The translations under genes and the position numbers were made by a program. A stretch of 64,000 nucleotides of DNA from Siderastrea siderea. Its lineage: Eukaryota; Cnidaria; Anthozoa; Scleractinia; Rhizangiidae. The notes below the pieces were generated by a model, which was not told where the DNA came from, did not search any database, and worked only from the letters and a program-made list of their open reading frames with translations. Where the stretch lies: contig OZ034968.1 of assembly GCA_964030785.1 (NCBI GenBank), forward strand, positions 47,915,230 through 47,979,229, given 5' to 3'. Shown piece after piece: positions 1 to 11,462 of this stretch (positions are counted from its first letter, which is position 1; every line of letters begins with the position of its first letter).

Positions 1-45
1 AATATATGAAATAATCATATATTTGAACTGCGGATAAAGATAGAA

Positions 46-205
46 TTATATGAAGATCATCGCAGTGAACGTGTTTCAACTTAAGCAGTTGAAAAGAAGA
101 AACCTGAAAAAATTCAGGCTTAACGGGAATCGAACCCATGACCTCTGCGATACCGGTGCAGCGCTCTATCCAATGGAGCTATCAAGCCAACTGGGTGAGT
201 TATCA
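46..205 (-). repeat. tRNA-derived SINE
   Basis: Read on the minus strand, a tRNA-like head (about 188 to 117) is followed by a short unique tail with GAATTTTTTCAGG and a small AACTGCTTAAGTT palindrome. A pol III B box (GGTTCGATTCC) is exact and an A-box-like TAGCTCCATTGG is present, so the element could carry its own internal promoter. The head-plus-tail arrangement is that of a tRNA-derived SINE, and this layout is familiar to me from coral genomes (recalled, not searched). Only one copy was seen in the window. Confidence 0.7.
117..188 (-). tRNA. tRNA-like SINE head, anticodon position GGT (Thr-like)
   Basis: The minus-strand 72-mer folds as a cloverleaf. A 7-bp acceptor stem (GGCTTGA with TTAAGCC, containing one G-U) is followed by D-arm GCTC/GAGC, an anticodon arm CTGC/GCAG with loop CCGGTAT, and a T-arm with GGTTCGATTCC. 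The fifth anticodon-stem pair is A-C, and position 33 is C instead of the near-universal U. With the SINE tail this argues for a tRNA-derived repeat head and against a working tRNA-Thr gene. Confidence 0.45.
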
Positions 206-2040
206 GGTGGGGCCATTACTAATGGGCATAATAGGTCTCCGTCCACGTTGACAGTTAATGTATGAATCTGCCCATAATGATCTTGCACATATTTTTGTTT
301 TTCATTAAACTACATCAACGTCAGCAATTTCAAGGAATTCTTTATAGTCCCTCTTCAAAGCTGTTGGGCAGCTGCAACTCAATGTTGTCTTGTTGACATA
401 TTCGTCTTATCATGAGCCCGTGCAAGGTGCAACGCATGTACATTAGCAAGTGTTGTAAGATCGGCCATGTTTGACAGTTTTATAAAATACATGTACGTTC
501 ATTGTTGTAGTCTTCTGTGTGCTCATTACTACCCAAAAGTAGCACTTATTTACAAGGTAGCAGCGATATTATTTCTTCAGTAAAAGTACAAAGGTTGTTC
601 TGGAATAAGTGTGAGCACAAGACAACAATTTGTCAACATGGAGATGGCACATTTTTATTTATTGCCAAAACGATCTGCCCGATGGTAATCTTACCCAATT
701 TACCCCCTTTGGGTAGGCACATGCTCAAAGGGTTTAATTGTGCAACTGAACCTATAGGTATTGGTTGTTGTAGGTTCATGTTTCACTTCAGTTTAGTTGT
801 TTGCACGTTAACAATGCCGCCTGGTTTTTGTTTTTGTTTTTGTTTTTGAGAGGGTCCATGTGAAAACTATGCAAACGGGTCTATAATGCATCTCTCCGAT
901 TTCCCTCAAATTTGGCACACATGTGCAACTTCACTAGTACATATACCCTGTGGAACAGTTTGGCTCAATTGTCTATCGTTTAGGAGAAATGTCAATCAAA
1001 CTGTCACACCAACAAATGTGCTCAAATTTGAGGCAAAATTTACCCCAAGTTTGATCACCTCGTACAAGCACAATAGGGGAAGAAACGAAATGTCATATCT
1101 ACTGACAGTAGTTCTAACCCTTAACAAAAGAAAAGCGTACAGTAAACTGTTGTCGGTTAATTCGTTTGTCTAGAATTCACGTTATTGAATTTATGCCCGT
1201 GAAGTGGGGTCTTCATAGTCGCTATTTGTGGAGATGCGGCGCTACCTCAATCCAATTGAAAACTGTCATTAGATTGCCAAAGAGATGGTCTTTCTTTTTC
1301 ACAAATAAAAACTCTGTAAAGTTTAGGTTGGTTGACAGTATCTTCATCAATAAATGTCCATGATGCCATTTCGATATGCAAATGAGCTCAACATGAAAAT
1401 CCTCATCAGTTGAAGTTTAATGTGAGAAAATAGAATTTTCTCAAACAAATAATGTCAAAATCATTAAAAACATATTTTGCAGCAACAATTCGTTTCTCTC
1501 GCCAAAATTTTGATAACCAGAAGCATAGAGCAAACTTGAACGAAAACAAACAACATACCGATTTACTGTTCATATCCGTTGAGACAAGTTGTCCACCTAA
1601 AGAACTTCTTGCCATTAAACAGACACTTGCTTTGAAGGTTGGTTATCGTATATTGTTTGGCTTTCGTGGCAGTTATCACGCCATGGTTATTTCGCTGAAC
1701 AGATGTGATCGAACGAGCTGACAACGGCACATCAAAGTATTCTGTTTGTATCTGCGGCATTTGAAAACTGACCCGTTTTATACTTCAGATGGTGTATTCT
1801 CTTCAGATAAGAAAACATATTCTTTCAGCGGAAGGTAACCACATAATGCCTATAAACCTTTCTCAATCGGATGGAAACGAGCGGCAAACATCTGTTTTCT
1901 CGCAAATCAGAAAGGACCTGGAATAGTAGATTACGTGACAGTCTGACCTTTGACAGCTACAGGTGCATTTTTCTTGTATCGAATTTCAATCAGAATCTCT
2001 TTGCGACCAAAATGGCCCGTTTAATTGCTCTTTTAAAGGC
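206..2040. other. No recognisable gene
   Basis: AT-rich sequence with only short ORFs that lack family resemblance or splice context. A (GTTTTT)n run lies at about 822-850. The short ORFs around 1452-1720 and 1871-2090 were examined. They might include remains of upstream exons of the pseudogene that follows, but nothing decisive is visible. Confidence 0.5.
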
Positions 2041-2044
2041 TACG

Positions 2045-4784
2045 CCAAAAACGATTGCAGCGTATCTGCTCAATACAAAGAACATATGACCCTCGTTCCA
2101 TTAAATATATGCACCAAAGACATTTCTGGTCATTTAAGTGGCTGCTACAAAACGACGGCCCAGGATATAGATGTCGAATGGAAACTTTGTCTTCTCCGAG
2201 TTGGCTTGTTTCTCATATAGGATCATCTCTTCAGTGGGTTGACAACGTAAAACAAAGAATTCGAGGAGCTAAAAGATATTTGAAAGCGGATTACAAACCT
2301 CATGTTTTGGAGGAAAGTCCCTGTGCTGATCACTGTATACGCTTCGCCTTATCCTCCGAGGATGCTCAGTTCCAGTCAGCTTGTGACCATGACCATACAA
2401 TGCAGTGCAATCGATGCTTAGATTGTAAGAAAGTTGCTGATGATTTAATTGCTGGACTAGAATCTTCAGACATTTCCTACAGGTAAGCTAAGCCGGATGC
2501 AGAGATATTGGCAGTTCAACGTTCAGTATGGGCCAGATTTCCAATTTAGGACACTGAGCTGACATCGCATAGAGATACAGATCAACTAGAATGTTATTAT
2601 TATTATTATTATTAGTAGTAGTAGTAGTAGTAGTAGTATCGTTATTATCATTGTCATCATTATTATAATTATAAACACACAAATTCCTTTTTATTCATTA
2701 TCCATCTGTTTTATTTAACCAACATCTGTATTCTTAGTTATCAGGAACAGAAGAAAGAGCTTACATATGATGCCGAGAGAGCTAAAGAAAAGATCTTGGA
2801 GTGGAAATCACATATTGTGAGAGCTATCAACCAGGAAAGGGCCAAAATCGACATTCTTGATAATCTTACCACAAAGCAGGTGTTTGTCATCATGGATTGG
2901 GCCATGAAATGGCTCCCAAGAAGCTACTGCGAGACTCAGATGGAGTGGTTTGGTAAAAGAGGCATTAGTTGGCATGTTTCAGCCTGCGTTATGAGAGCAG
3001 AAGACGAGGCAGCTGAGTTCCAGGTAATGAAGTGCAACTTCCTACACACAGGACTCTTTTACACTGCTGACGCTAGAACCATACAGAACGCATGTCACAA
3101 TGACCATATTGCAATATGACCAAACTTGCCACGAGGTTCCCAGTAGCTCAGTGTTTGATTCTCTTCAGAGATTGAGGATTTTTTTGTCCCAAGGTAGTGA
3201 CATATTGAATATTCCCTCTTGCTTATTTCTTCACTGAGCTTGACATTTACCATTTTTTCTTTATCGGCACCATTCGTGTAGCTCACTTAGCAAGCTCAAG
3301 CAAAAGTTAGTAATTGTTTACGGTTATTACATACATAGTAAACGTCTCCACATAAGAACATTAGTTGTTATCCCCGGTTTTTTTCTCCACAGGTGCAGAC
3401 GTTTGTTCATATTTTCAAAAAGTGCAATCAAGATTAGTTTGCAGTGTTGTCAATATTGGATCACCTGGTTCAACAGCTTGTGCAAATCTCCCCTGATCTC
3501 AAAGAGATATTCCTAAGGAGCGACAACAGTGGCTGTTACCACAATGCACCTCTGTTGATCAGTGGCCCCGTTATTACTGCAAAAGGAGGCTTGACTCTAA
3601 GAAACTACAGCTTCAGCGAGGCAAACAGTGGTAAAGACGTCTGCAACAGAAAGATTGCACCTCTTAAAGCACATGTATCCAGATACCTCAACGAAACTAA
3701 TTCCTTGGTATGCTGTGCGGATAGTCTTTGTCCGTGTAAACAAAGCTTGTCTGAATAAGTGAATTTCATAGTCTCATTTTCGTTCATCTGATCGCTTATT
3801 CGGTAGGTCATGATGTAATAACAGCACAGCAATTAAAGGAAGCCATTGATTCGTATGGTGGAGTTAAGGGCTGCCGTGCTGCTGTCATTGAACTTAACAC
3901 AAAGAAACAAACAACTACCACTTACAAGTTTAGTGGAATTAGCCAGCTGAACAACTTTCAGTATACCGAGGATGGTGGAATGATTGTATGGAAGACGTTC
4001 CAGGTTGGAGAGGGTAAGAGGATTTCAAAGCAGGAGCTAAGTAAGATGGGAGGGCCACAGGGTGAAACAGGAGTGAACGTCATACTGCCGTTTTGTGAAC
4101 CAAGTGAGACTTCTGGGTTGCTGAAGAAAGAGTCCAAGCAGCCATCTGAAGATGATCCCCATGTCACGGCGCCAGATGTTCCATCTGCGGAAGAGGAAGA
4201 AGATTGTGACTGGTTTAATTGCCCGGAAGAAGGATGTGTTAAAGCCTTCAAAACAAACCGTAAACTCCAACGGCACATTGACTTCGGACGCCATCAATTT
4301 AAACTTCATGAAGAGTCACAGTACGACCAAATTTGACGCAAATGGGCCAAGCATTGTATCTCTTTGGAGCCCAAGAATCCTTCTTGTTTTGAAATGGCAA
4401 GCTCGCCTTCTGAAGACATTGAAAGTGAAGTAGTCATGGGATGGGCTCAAGCAAGATCGAGACGGAGAAACAGGTATTCTGAACAAGTAAAGAGCTTTCT
4501 TTTGGAGCAAATTTATGATCGGTGAAGAAACCAGTCGGAAGGTCACCCCGGCAGAAGCTGTGACACGAATGCGTACTCTACGAAACGAAGTTGGTGATTG
4601 CCTGTTTGGCAAGGAGGAGTGGGTGACCTCCCAACAAGTCACCAGTTATTTTTCGACATCAGCAGCAATTGGCCAGTTAACAGCAGCAGCAGTTAGTCTT
4701 GAGGAAGAAGATGTTGAAGCAGTAGTTGAGCGATCGAAGAGATACCACCTGCGTCAAAGAATTTACAACAAACTAACATTGTAA
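2045..4784 (+). pseudogene. Cnidarian multicopy gene with RNase H-like (DDE-derived) domain and C2H2 finger, decayed
   Basis: Four coding blocks read forward. About 2045-2481 ends at donor CAG|GTAAGC and has a Cys/His-rich stretch (CADHC, CDHDH, CNRCLDC). About 2739-3022 follows a TTAG acceptor and ends at CCAG|GTAATG. About 3392-3700 holds SDNSGCYHN and SEANSGKDVCNRK. About 3808-4784 holds a C2H2 finger (CPEEGCVKAF...H...H) and a conserved tail (VMGWA, GEETSRKVT, TSQQVTSYF). The D and E in the third block match the second Asp and the Glu region of DDE transposase folds, so the protein probably derives from a transposase; this is inference. The last exon is broken by an in-frame TGA at 4334-4336 and a frameshift near 4513, and the donor after block three is unclear. 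I recognise the family as an uncharacterised cnidarian one, and its function is unknown. Confidence 0.6.
2592..2640. repeat. Compound microsatellite (TTA)n(GTA)n
   Basis: About seven TTA/ATT triplets run directly into about seven TAG/GTA triplets inside the intron between the first two coding blocks of the pseudogene. It gives rise to a spurious Thr/Asn-rich ORF on the minus strand. Confidence 0.9.
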
Positions 4785-5125
4785 AAACACCAGTATAAGC
4801 TCCTTTATTTTGCCCATTACATAAATGATAACGTTCGAGGCAAACGGACGGACTTAGCGAGGCAGTGGGCTGAATCAGGAAAGGATCACACAAAGTCATA
4901 CGTTCACTTTCAGCAATAACTGATGAAAACTAGGCTAACGTCACTTTTTGAATGCAGTGGGGAATGTAACGTTTATGAATGTAACGATGCATAAACCATG
5001 TCTTGTTTTCTCACTGAAAGCGTAAGACAGAGAGGCACACAGGGAGCAATGGGAATTAATGCCAGCGATCACGATTGCCGCTTGCTCGTGAAGGTCACGT
5101 TTGAGAGATACTTACACTACCTACT
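4785..5125. other. No gene seen
   Basis: Sequence 3' of the zinc-finger pseudogene. No ORF, RNA gene or clear repeat structure is visible. Confidence 0.5.
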
Positions 5126-5209
5126 GGCCTTATAGCCTGTGTACAGCCACCACAAATCCCTAAGCCATCCCCTTCCTTGGAGGTGGCTGTACATAGGTTA
5201 CCGGCCTTA
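5126..5209. mobile_element. Hairpin MITE with 7-bp direct repeats
   Basis: The inverted arms TGTACAGCCACC (about 5139-5151) and GGTGGCTGTACA (5182-5193) extend outward imperfectly as TAGCCTGTG and CATAGGTTA. The unit is bracketed by identical GGCCTTA heptamers at 5126-5132 and 5203-5209, as expected for a target-site duplication. It is about 70 bp, too short to code. An ACAGCC-type terminal repeat like this is common in coral DNA as I recall, but no family can be assigned without a search. Confidence 0.6.
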
Positions 5210-6570
5210 CGGCTGTTGAGGCTACATACATGCAGGCACTGAAATGAGTTTATATCACATCATGATCAAAATTCTACGCGGCTCCTCAAAACCCAGCCTT
5301 AAACATTCTTGCTCACTTGCACGATTTAGGTACTTCTTTGTTGTTGTTTTTATTGTCAGGGTGTAGTAGGTCACCCTATCATAAATTAAACACTAAATGT
5401 GAACAGATTTTAGTTGAATTGACAAACCTGATGTATGTACGTAGAATCTAATCAAAGTTTTTTACACGTTAACCTTTTGTACAAAATAGAGCAGAATTCT
5501 CCATAAATTATTGTTCGCGACTTCTTCTGCCATTGGGCTTGAAACAATTGAAACCATATCACACCATATCGTAGATTTCCTTGCATATAGTCTGTTTGAG
5601 TATTCTTTTCAGTAATGGCTCGCACAAGGGAGCCTTCTAGTAGTTTGCTGTAATTTGTTACAGGAGACATGGGATCCTGACTTTTTGTCATTTATTTATT
5701 TATTTACTTATTAACTTGTCTCTTGTTTACATTGTATTCATTTAGCAATTGTTTTCTTCCACATCAATAAAAATTTGTTGGGACGCTCGCAGGGAGTCCT
5801 CGGTCAAGATGTGAGAGACTAGGTACTAATCTAAAGAAAAACATGGTGCCGGGTAAGGAAGGTTCAATACTTCTACTGTCTAAGAAACAATCCTATCTGT
5901 AGGCCATGGGTACTGGTAATTGTTCATGAACATTGAAACCAATATTCAGAAGACAACCCTTAAGAAAGGATCACATTTTGCCTTCTTCCTGGAGGATGTA
6001 TCTGAATGAATAACCTTGGGGATACACACACAAGCCTTTCAGCATGTTGATCGATCGGCCCCCTTTCAAGCTGTAAGACTGACCTAAAGTGTGACAGCAA
6101 AGGCAGTAAGTGGCATCACAAGTTTGTTGGAGCTGTAGTTGTCTTGTGATCAGGCGGCATGTCCATGTTTGCTATGAAAATCGTTTCAACCTTTGTTTTC
6201 TGCACTCGCATATAGCACATTTTTGGCCGAAAAAATCTTACACGTAGTTTAAACTTTACAGACTTTTTTTACACGTACTTTTTCCTCGATAAATGTTTTA
6301 TAAAACAATTGCTGATTGAACCCTCAAATCAAAGCTGCATTGGCGACATCCAAAGGCAAATTTACCCTAAAATCTTAACTGTCACACATTGCCCGCAAAG
6401 CATTATTTTTAAAATAGGTTTACTGCTAAAACAGTGAACGACCTATAATTTTGATGGTATCTTTGAAATCTCATTTCATAGCATTACGTATGCCGTTATC
6501 CTCGTTTGGAAAGGTTAAATCTCTCAATAAATAATTTTGTATAAAGATAGGTGAAAATTCGAGTCGTGTT
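5210..6570. other. No gene seen
   Basis: AT-rich sequence with short ORFs lacking family features. A small hairpin AGGGTG...CACCCT lies near 5359-5377. Confidence 0.5.
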
Positions 6571-6574
6571 CGAC

Positions 6575-7190
6575 CCAAACACTATGAAATCAAAACCCAT
6601 TAAAATCTTGTGAATTTTTTAATGGCAATTTCACAAGGTTTTCAGTAGTATTTCACAGGTTTTTCATGGCAAAAATTAAGGGTATTTCCATGGGTTTTAT
6701 CCCATGAAAAAACCATTAAAAAGGCCATGAAAATCCTCTTAAAACTTCACCGTTCATGGCCCATGAAAAGTCAAACGTTTGTATCAAGTCATTAAAAACG
6801 CATGAAAATGCCATTAATTGTACTTTAATGGGATTTTCATGGTCTTGGATACAAGCCATGAAACTAACCACTGGAATTTCATGGCACAGGAATTCACGGA
6901 GTTTTAATGGTCTAACAATTTCATGGCCCATGAAAAACCTGTGAACGGGGAATTTTTAATGGTCCATGAAAATTTTCTTTGTTATTTCATGGCTTTTCAC
7001 AGCATTTTCATGGTCCATGAAATGTGAGTCCCTGTTATTTTCATGGGTTAAACAATGACCACTGTGTACCATGAAAATTCCATGAAATTTGGTTCCCTTT
7101 TATTTCAATGGTGTAAATGATAACTGCTCTGTGCCATGAAAATTCTTTTACGAGTCCATTAAACAAGATAATAAACTCGCCAAAATCCTG
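6575..7190. repeat. Array of CATGAAA / TTTCATG motifs, copy 1
   Basis: About 20 occurrences of CATGAAA or its complement TTTCATG alternate over about 600 bp. Several are back-to-back palindromes such as TTTCATGGCCCATGAAA (about 6919 and 6752). The looser variants CATTAAA and TTTAATG are interspersed. Spacing is irregular, so this is not a simple satellite. Bounded palindromic clusters of this kind suggest a non-autonomous element with many internal inverted repeats. The short ORFs on both strands here are by-products of the motif. Confidence 0.6.
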
Positions 7191-9965
7191 TGAACTGTCA
7201 TTGCCCATCTGCCCAGGCACAGAAGATGAAATGTGCTGTTTACATGTATATCATTGTACAAACAACTGAAACATCAATCTGCTCCTCATGATAATAATAA
7301 TAAATGTTTTTATTGAACCCACCTTGATGTCATATTTTCTTACAAATTTTATATTGTGAAGATGTATACTCTGCATTAGAAAATATATTATAAAAAACGT
7401 CTGATTCTCTATTTCAGTCTTGTCATACAATTCTTACTCAAAATCATGTAATGTTGGATTTAAGTTGTAATATCATTAGATCTACAGCGATTTGTTTAAT
7501 GATTACGTATATATTTTGATTTCTAAACAGTGACATTTCATTCCTAGTTACTTGCCATCCCCAACCAGTTGAAGATAAGCAATGCAGAAAATCATTTAAT
7601 ATTCTGGTTTATAATGCAGTGTTGCGTGTCAAACACTGAAAGGTTTTCATTCAGTTACATATTTACTATAACATAACAGCTAGAACCTTTCTCATAATAT
7701 AACCTAACAATAATATTGTATTAAATGGATTCCTTAAAAAGAAAGAATGTCCAACAATTAAAATATAATTCAAAAAATAGAGTCTTAACTTATTTTCCGG
7801 ACAAGGTTATTTTTCCTTGTCCAAAAAGGCAAACCTGCAAAACTTGCAGCATTGGGTACATTACGATGTTTACATTTTGTAAGGCTTATATTGAATGAAT
7901 TGAATGAAGCAATAACCATTTTGCTGATCAAAAAAGATTTTGTCCCTGCAAATCATTTGATGTTTTCAACAACGATTGCTTTATAAGAGTCGATCATTTA
8001 AAAGTCTTACTCTACAAAATTAGCTGTGAATTCTGTACTTAGTAGTAAATTTTAAGCAACTTAGCTTATTAAAAGCCTTCATTATTGACTTGTTATTCCT
8101 CTGAAGCTGTTCAAGTCTCAGTCTCTCACAAGAACATGAAGCTGAATGCAGTCAATATACCTACAACAAAACACTGAGTGGTCATTGAAAGCTGTTCATG
8201 TGAGGGCATTGGAAATAGACATGAGCAATTCTTTTTGAGTCTGTAAACCCAATTCATTTTATAACTTAGTACACCCATTCGAAGGTTCTAACCCGAACTC
8301 AAATCCTGTTATTCCTGAATTAAGTTACTTTACACAGACCAAAGAGCTGTACACAACTCCCACAAAAAGTCTCTAAATCTACATGTAAGAGCCTGAGTCA
8401 ACTACTGACTCTTCAAGCACATGGTCGATCCTCACTTGAAAAATCATCAATTTTGAAGCCATTCTTTAAAAAATGTCATTTGCCTTTAACTTACCTCCTT
8501 CTAAAGAAGCATATTAAGCGTAGCTGATCCAATTCTGTTTCTCTGATGCATCAATTTGGCTGAAAAGATGAGGGATACACAGCCAGCTAGCTGAACATTC
8601 TGACACGGCGCCCAAAACCGAAATCAACGGTCACTCTCTGAGCCCGCAGTAGTCCGGCTGCTGACCAAAATAGCTCATTTGTTCCCAGGCTCCTCAGATG
8701 CGTGTCCAACATGGCGGCTCTGGGAAATCTTGTGCTGCAAACAAGCTCCGCTTTTCTTTCCGATTTTAAAAGCTAGCATGATGCCAGACAATGATAAAAA
8801 ATCATTTGCTGATTTTTCTGGTGACTTAAAACAGTTTGCTCCTTGCAAAAGTTCGAAGTCCGGCTTGTCATTCTGAAAAATGTATTATGAAGCGAGCTGG
8901 TGGAAGTTACTTCACACAAGTGACCCATACACGTGTTGTCACGGATTACAACCTTCAGATAATCAAGGTAAACTGCTTTCTTTGAGTACAGGATTTTTAG
9001 TATACAAAATGTAGTCCTCCATTTTCACATATTTCTAGCAGAAAACGAAATGACTCTAAATTAATAGACTCTTTATCTTTTAAAGCTTCTCTTTAGCTCA
9101 ATCTGAAAGCAGTCTTTTATAACATATATATTAACAGTTAACAACAGTTAATTGTGCTCGATGCGCGTCAAGGCAATGTTAAAGAACACTTTTAATGAAG
9201 GAATTTTAAGCCTATGAAAAATTCAGAACTGTTGAATCATTTTTTAGGTCCTTAACTTTTAAGGTGGAGTGACCTTGTGTATGAGTAATTTACACATGGA
9301 TGCAAGAAAAGGCTTCCACTGAGGAAACAACAAAACAACACAGTTCTGAAGTCCAACACGGTAACCACTACAATACTGCGCCTTCTCTCCTTGAGCACAG
9401 AGATAACTGACTGAAATTCCAGTGTGGTTGAGCCTGGCTTAAAGTTTGGATTAAAAGACAAATTGTTATACACATATATGGTTATACACAAATGGAATAT
9501 ACACATATTCACACGTGTATATATTTTGTATGTTACTTGACTTCTTTTGTTTCATTAATGTAAAACACTACCCACCCAGACTAGCCATCGCTACTCGCGG
9601 GATAGTGTTACCCTTTTATTGTAATTATGACAAAATTATGACCAATAAACATTGGGAACTTCACCAATTGAAGCAATTTTACAAAGGCATTTAAAAACTC
9701 CACAGTAATATTTTAACGAGAAATGAACTTCAAATAGTGATGGACTTCACACTGAAATAGTATATGTTATCACAAGAATCAGAGCTGGTGCAATGTTGTG
9801 CTTGACTAATGATTTGTTATTAAATGGACTTGAAAAGCAAGGAAAACAGAAAAACAAAAAATGTGTAGGTCAAAATTTCCCTTTGATTTGTTTCTGCTGT
9901 ATAAACTAGTAATGTTGTGTGCTTACTTTCTGTGTGGATCCTTGTGAAATTAAAATTGTTGTTTC
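7191..9965. other. No clear gene; possible promoter-like patch near 8.7 kb
   Basis: Mostly AT-rich sequence without coding signal. Around 8707-8720 the sequence CCAACATGGCGGCTC resembles a YY1 element overlapping an ATG. The reading frame from it is only 21 codons. A second short frame from about 8879 ends at a possible donor (CAAG|GTAAAC, near 8967). These could mark a promoter and first exons, but no family match supports it. Confidence 0.3.
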
Positions 9966-10380
9966 ATGTTTTGTAGGTTAATGTACCTTACCCTAATTTT
10001 CATGACCTGTGATTCATGGATAATTCATGGGCGCAATGAAAATTTCATGCCCCATGAAATCAGCTTTGGTGTGGTCCAAGATTTTCATGGCCATAAAAGA
10101 TGTTTTCATGGGTCATCAATTAAATCACGTAATATTTCATGGAATTTTCATGGGCATGAAAGATTTTTCATGGGTCGTGAATTAAGTCATATAATAGTTA
10201 ATGGAATTTTCATGGGCTTGACAAAGGCCATGAAATGGGGAATCTCCATTTTCATGACCATGAAAAATGGGTTCATGGGTTTTTAACAAGCTTTTAATGG
10301 CATTTTCATTAAACTGCAATTGGTAGTGAAAAGCGACCATGAATACGTCGGCCTCTGTATTTTTCATACGTTTAGGAATT
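9966..10380. repeat. Array of CATGAAA / TTTCATG motifs, copy 2
   Basis: A second cluster with the same vocabulary as 6575-7190: TTTTCATGGG, CCATGAAA, TTTAATGG and GCATGAAA, in both orientations (for example TTTTCATGACCATGAAAA at about 10250). The order of motifs differs from copy 1, so the two look like members of one family rearranged internally, not a simple duplication. The 106-aa ORF across it is composed of the repeat and is not taken as a gene. Confidence 0.6.
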
Positions 10381-10539
10381 TTGCGATAATATTCTACCTA
10401 CTTTATTATCACCTCAATATATAACCCCACACAAAATGTAAGCAAAATCTGAGATGGTCGTTGTAGACTCATGTTTTAATATTGCATGGTTTTCAGGTGG
10501 ACCCTGTCTTAACTTCGTTGTTTGCATGTTCTGGTTTTG

Positions 10540-11120
10540 CTTGACGATGGCCCATCCCAGTAAATGCTCGTGATGTCAAGTTTTGAAGTCCGCGCATACC
10601 TTTGGCCATCCTAGCAAGAACTGCACTGGTCCTGCTCTTGCAGAACATGAGGAGGGTACTCCTAGTTTTGAAGAGGTGATGTATCCTTTAGCATCTGACA
10701 AGAATGCTAGTACTCGCGCCATTTCGAATATGGCTCTGTTACATTCCTTGGTGGACTCACTTCAGCATTTGTAGACGGAAGTTCAAGCTATTCGCCAAGA
10801 GACTCACGACACGAAGAAACACCAAGATCATACAGAATCCAAACAGATGAAGGTAGAGAGTACTGCAGAAATAGAAGAATGTTAATGAAATCTCCAGAGA
10901 GCACTCCACTACCACCATGTACCTCACCTCATCATGAATCACTGTTGGTGAGAGCCAACGAAAGTGCATCTCTTGGAGACCAGGCAGATCAAACAAGTCC
11001 ATCTGTGAAGGAGCCCACCTCAAGGTCATTCGAGCAAGAAGCAAGTCAGCCAGCTGATGAGGAAATCTCAGAACTCTGCACGACAGCAAGTGGAAGAGTT
11101 GTGAGGAGACCACTACGTTT
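10540..11120 (+). pseudogene. Fragment resembling C-terminal tail of a gypsy-type polyprotein
   Basis: The frame at 10879-11196 ends with TASGRVVRRPLRFKDC. This resembles the TRSGRxVRxPxRY(R/K)D motif near the C-terminus of many Ty3/gypsy pol proteins. Upstream frames (10583-10774) are short and broken. A pyrimidine-rich tract follows, and then an LTR-like segment. The reading is plausible from position and motif, but there is no catalytic domain to confirm it. Confidence 0.35.
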
Positions 11121-11337
11121 CAAAGACTGTGTCGTGATGAAGAGCACATATTGCACATGTCGACATTTAATAAGAACATTAAGGAGATTTGCATAAGCTT
11201 TCGTTTCTGGGACATGATTGCAGAGGGATCCGCTTTTAAATTAGCTCTGTTTCCTTTTATGTTTATTTTTTGGTGCTCTTGTTCGTTCAGTTTTTCCTTT
11301 CCTTTTTATTTTCTTTTTTTCTTTTTGTTTTTTTTTT

Positions 11338-11462
11338 GTTAGGGGAATGTTGTAATGATCAGCGGTATTTCATTACACTATGACATGCCCATTGTAATTC
11401 GGGAAGCCATGTTGGAATAAATGCTCGATCTTTTGCTTGTGAAATTAACCTGTGTTTATCCA
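11338..11462 (+). repeat. LTR-like remnant
   Basis: After a T-rich stretch, a purine tract AGGGGAATG is followed by TGTTGTAATGA, as at a polypurine-tract/3' LTR junction. An AATAAA signal lies at about 11417. The segment stops where a second gypsy pol fragment begins. No matching 5' LTR was found, so the boundaries are approximate. Confidence 0.4.

Noticed and set aside
117..188. A functional tRNA-Thr gene
   Set aside because: An A-C mismatch in the anticodon stem, C at position 33 and a SINE tail make a tRNA-derived repeat the better reading.
8679..8970. Promoter and first exons of a cellular gene around a YY1-like ATGGCGGC
   Set aside because: The frames are too short and match no family I recognise. 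Kept only as a note in the intergenic entry.
9966..10286. A 106-aa protein-coding gene
   Set aside because: It is composed of the CATGAAA/TTTCATG motif array, and similar frames appear on both strands.
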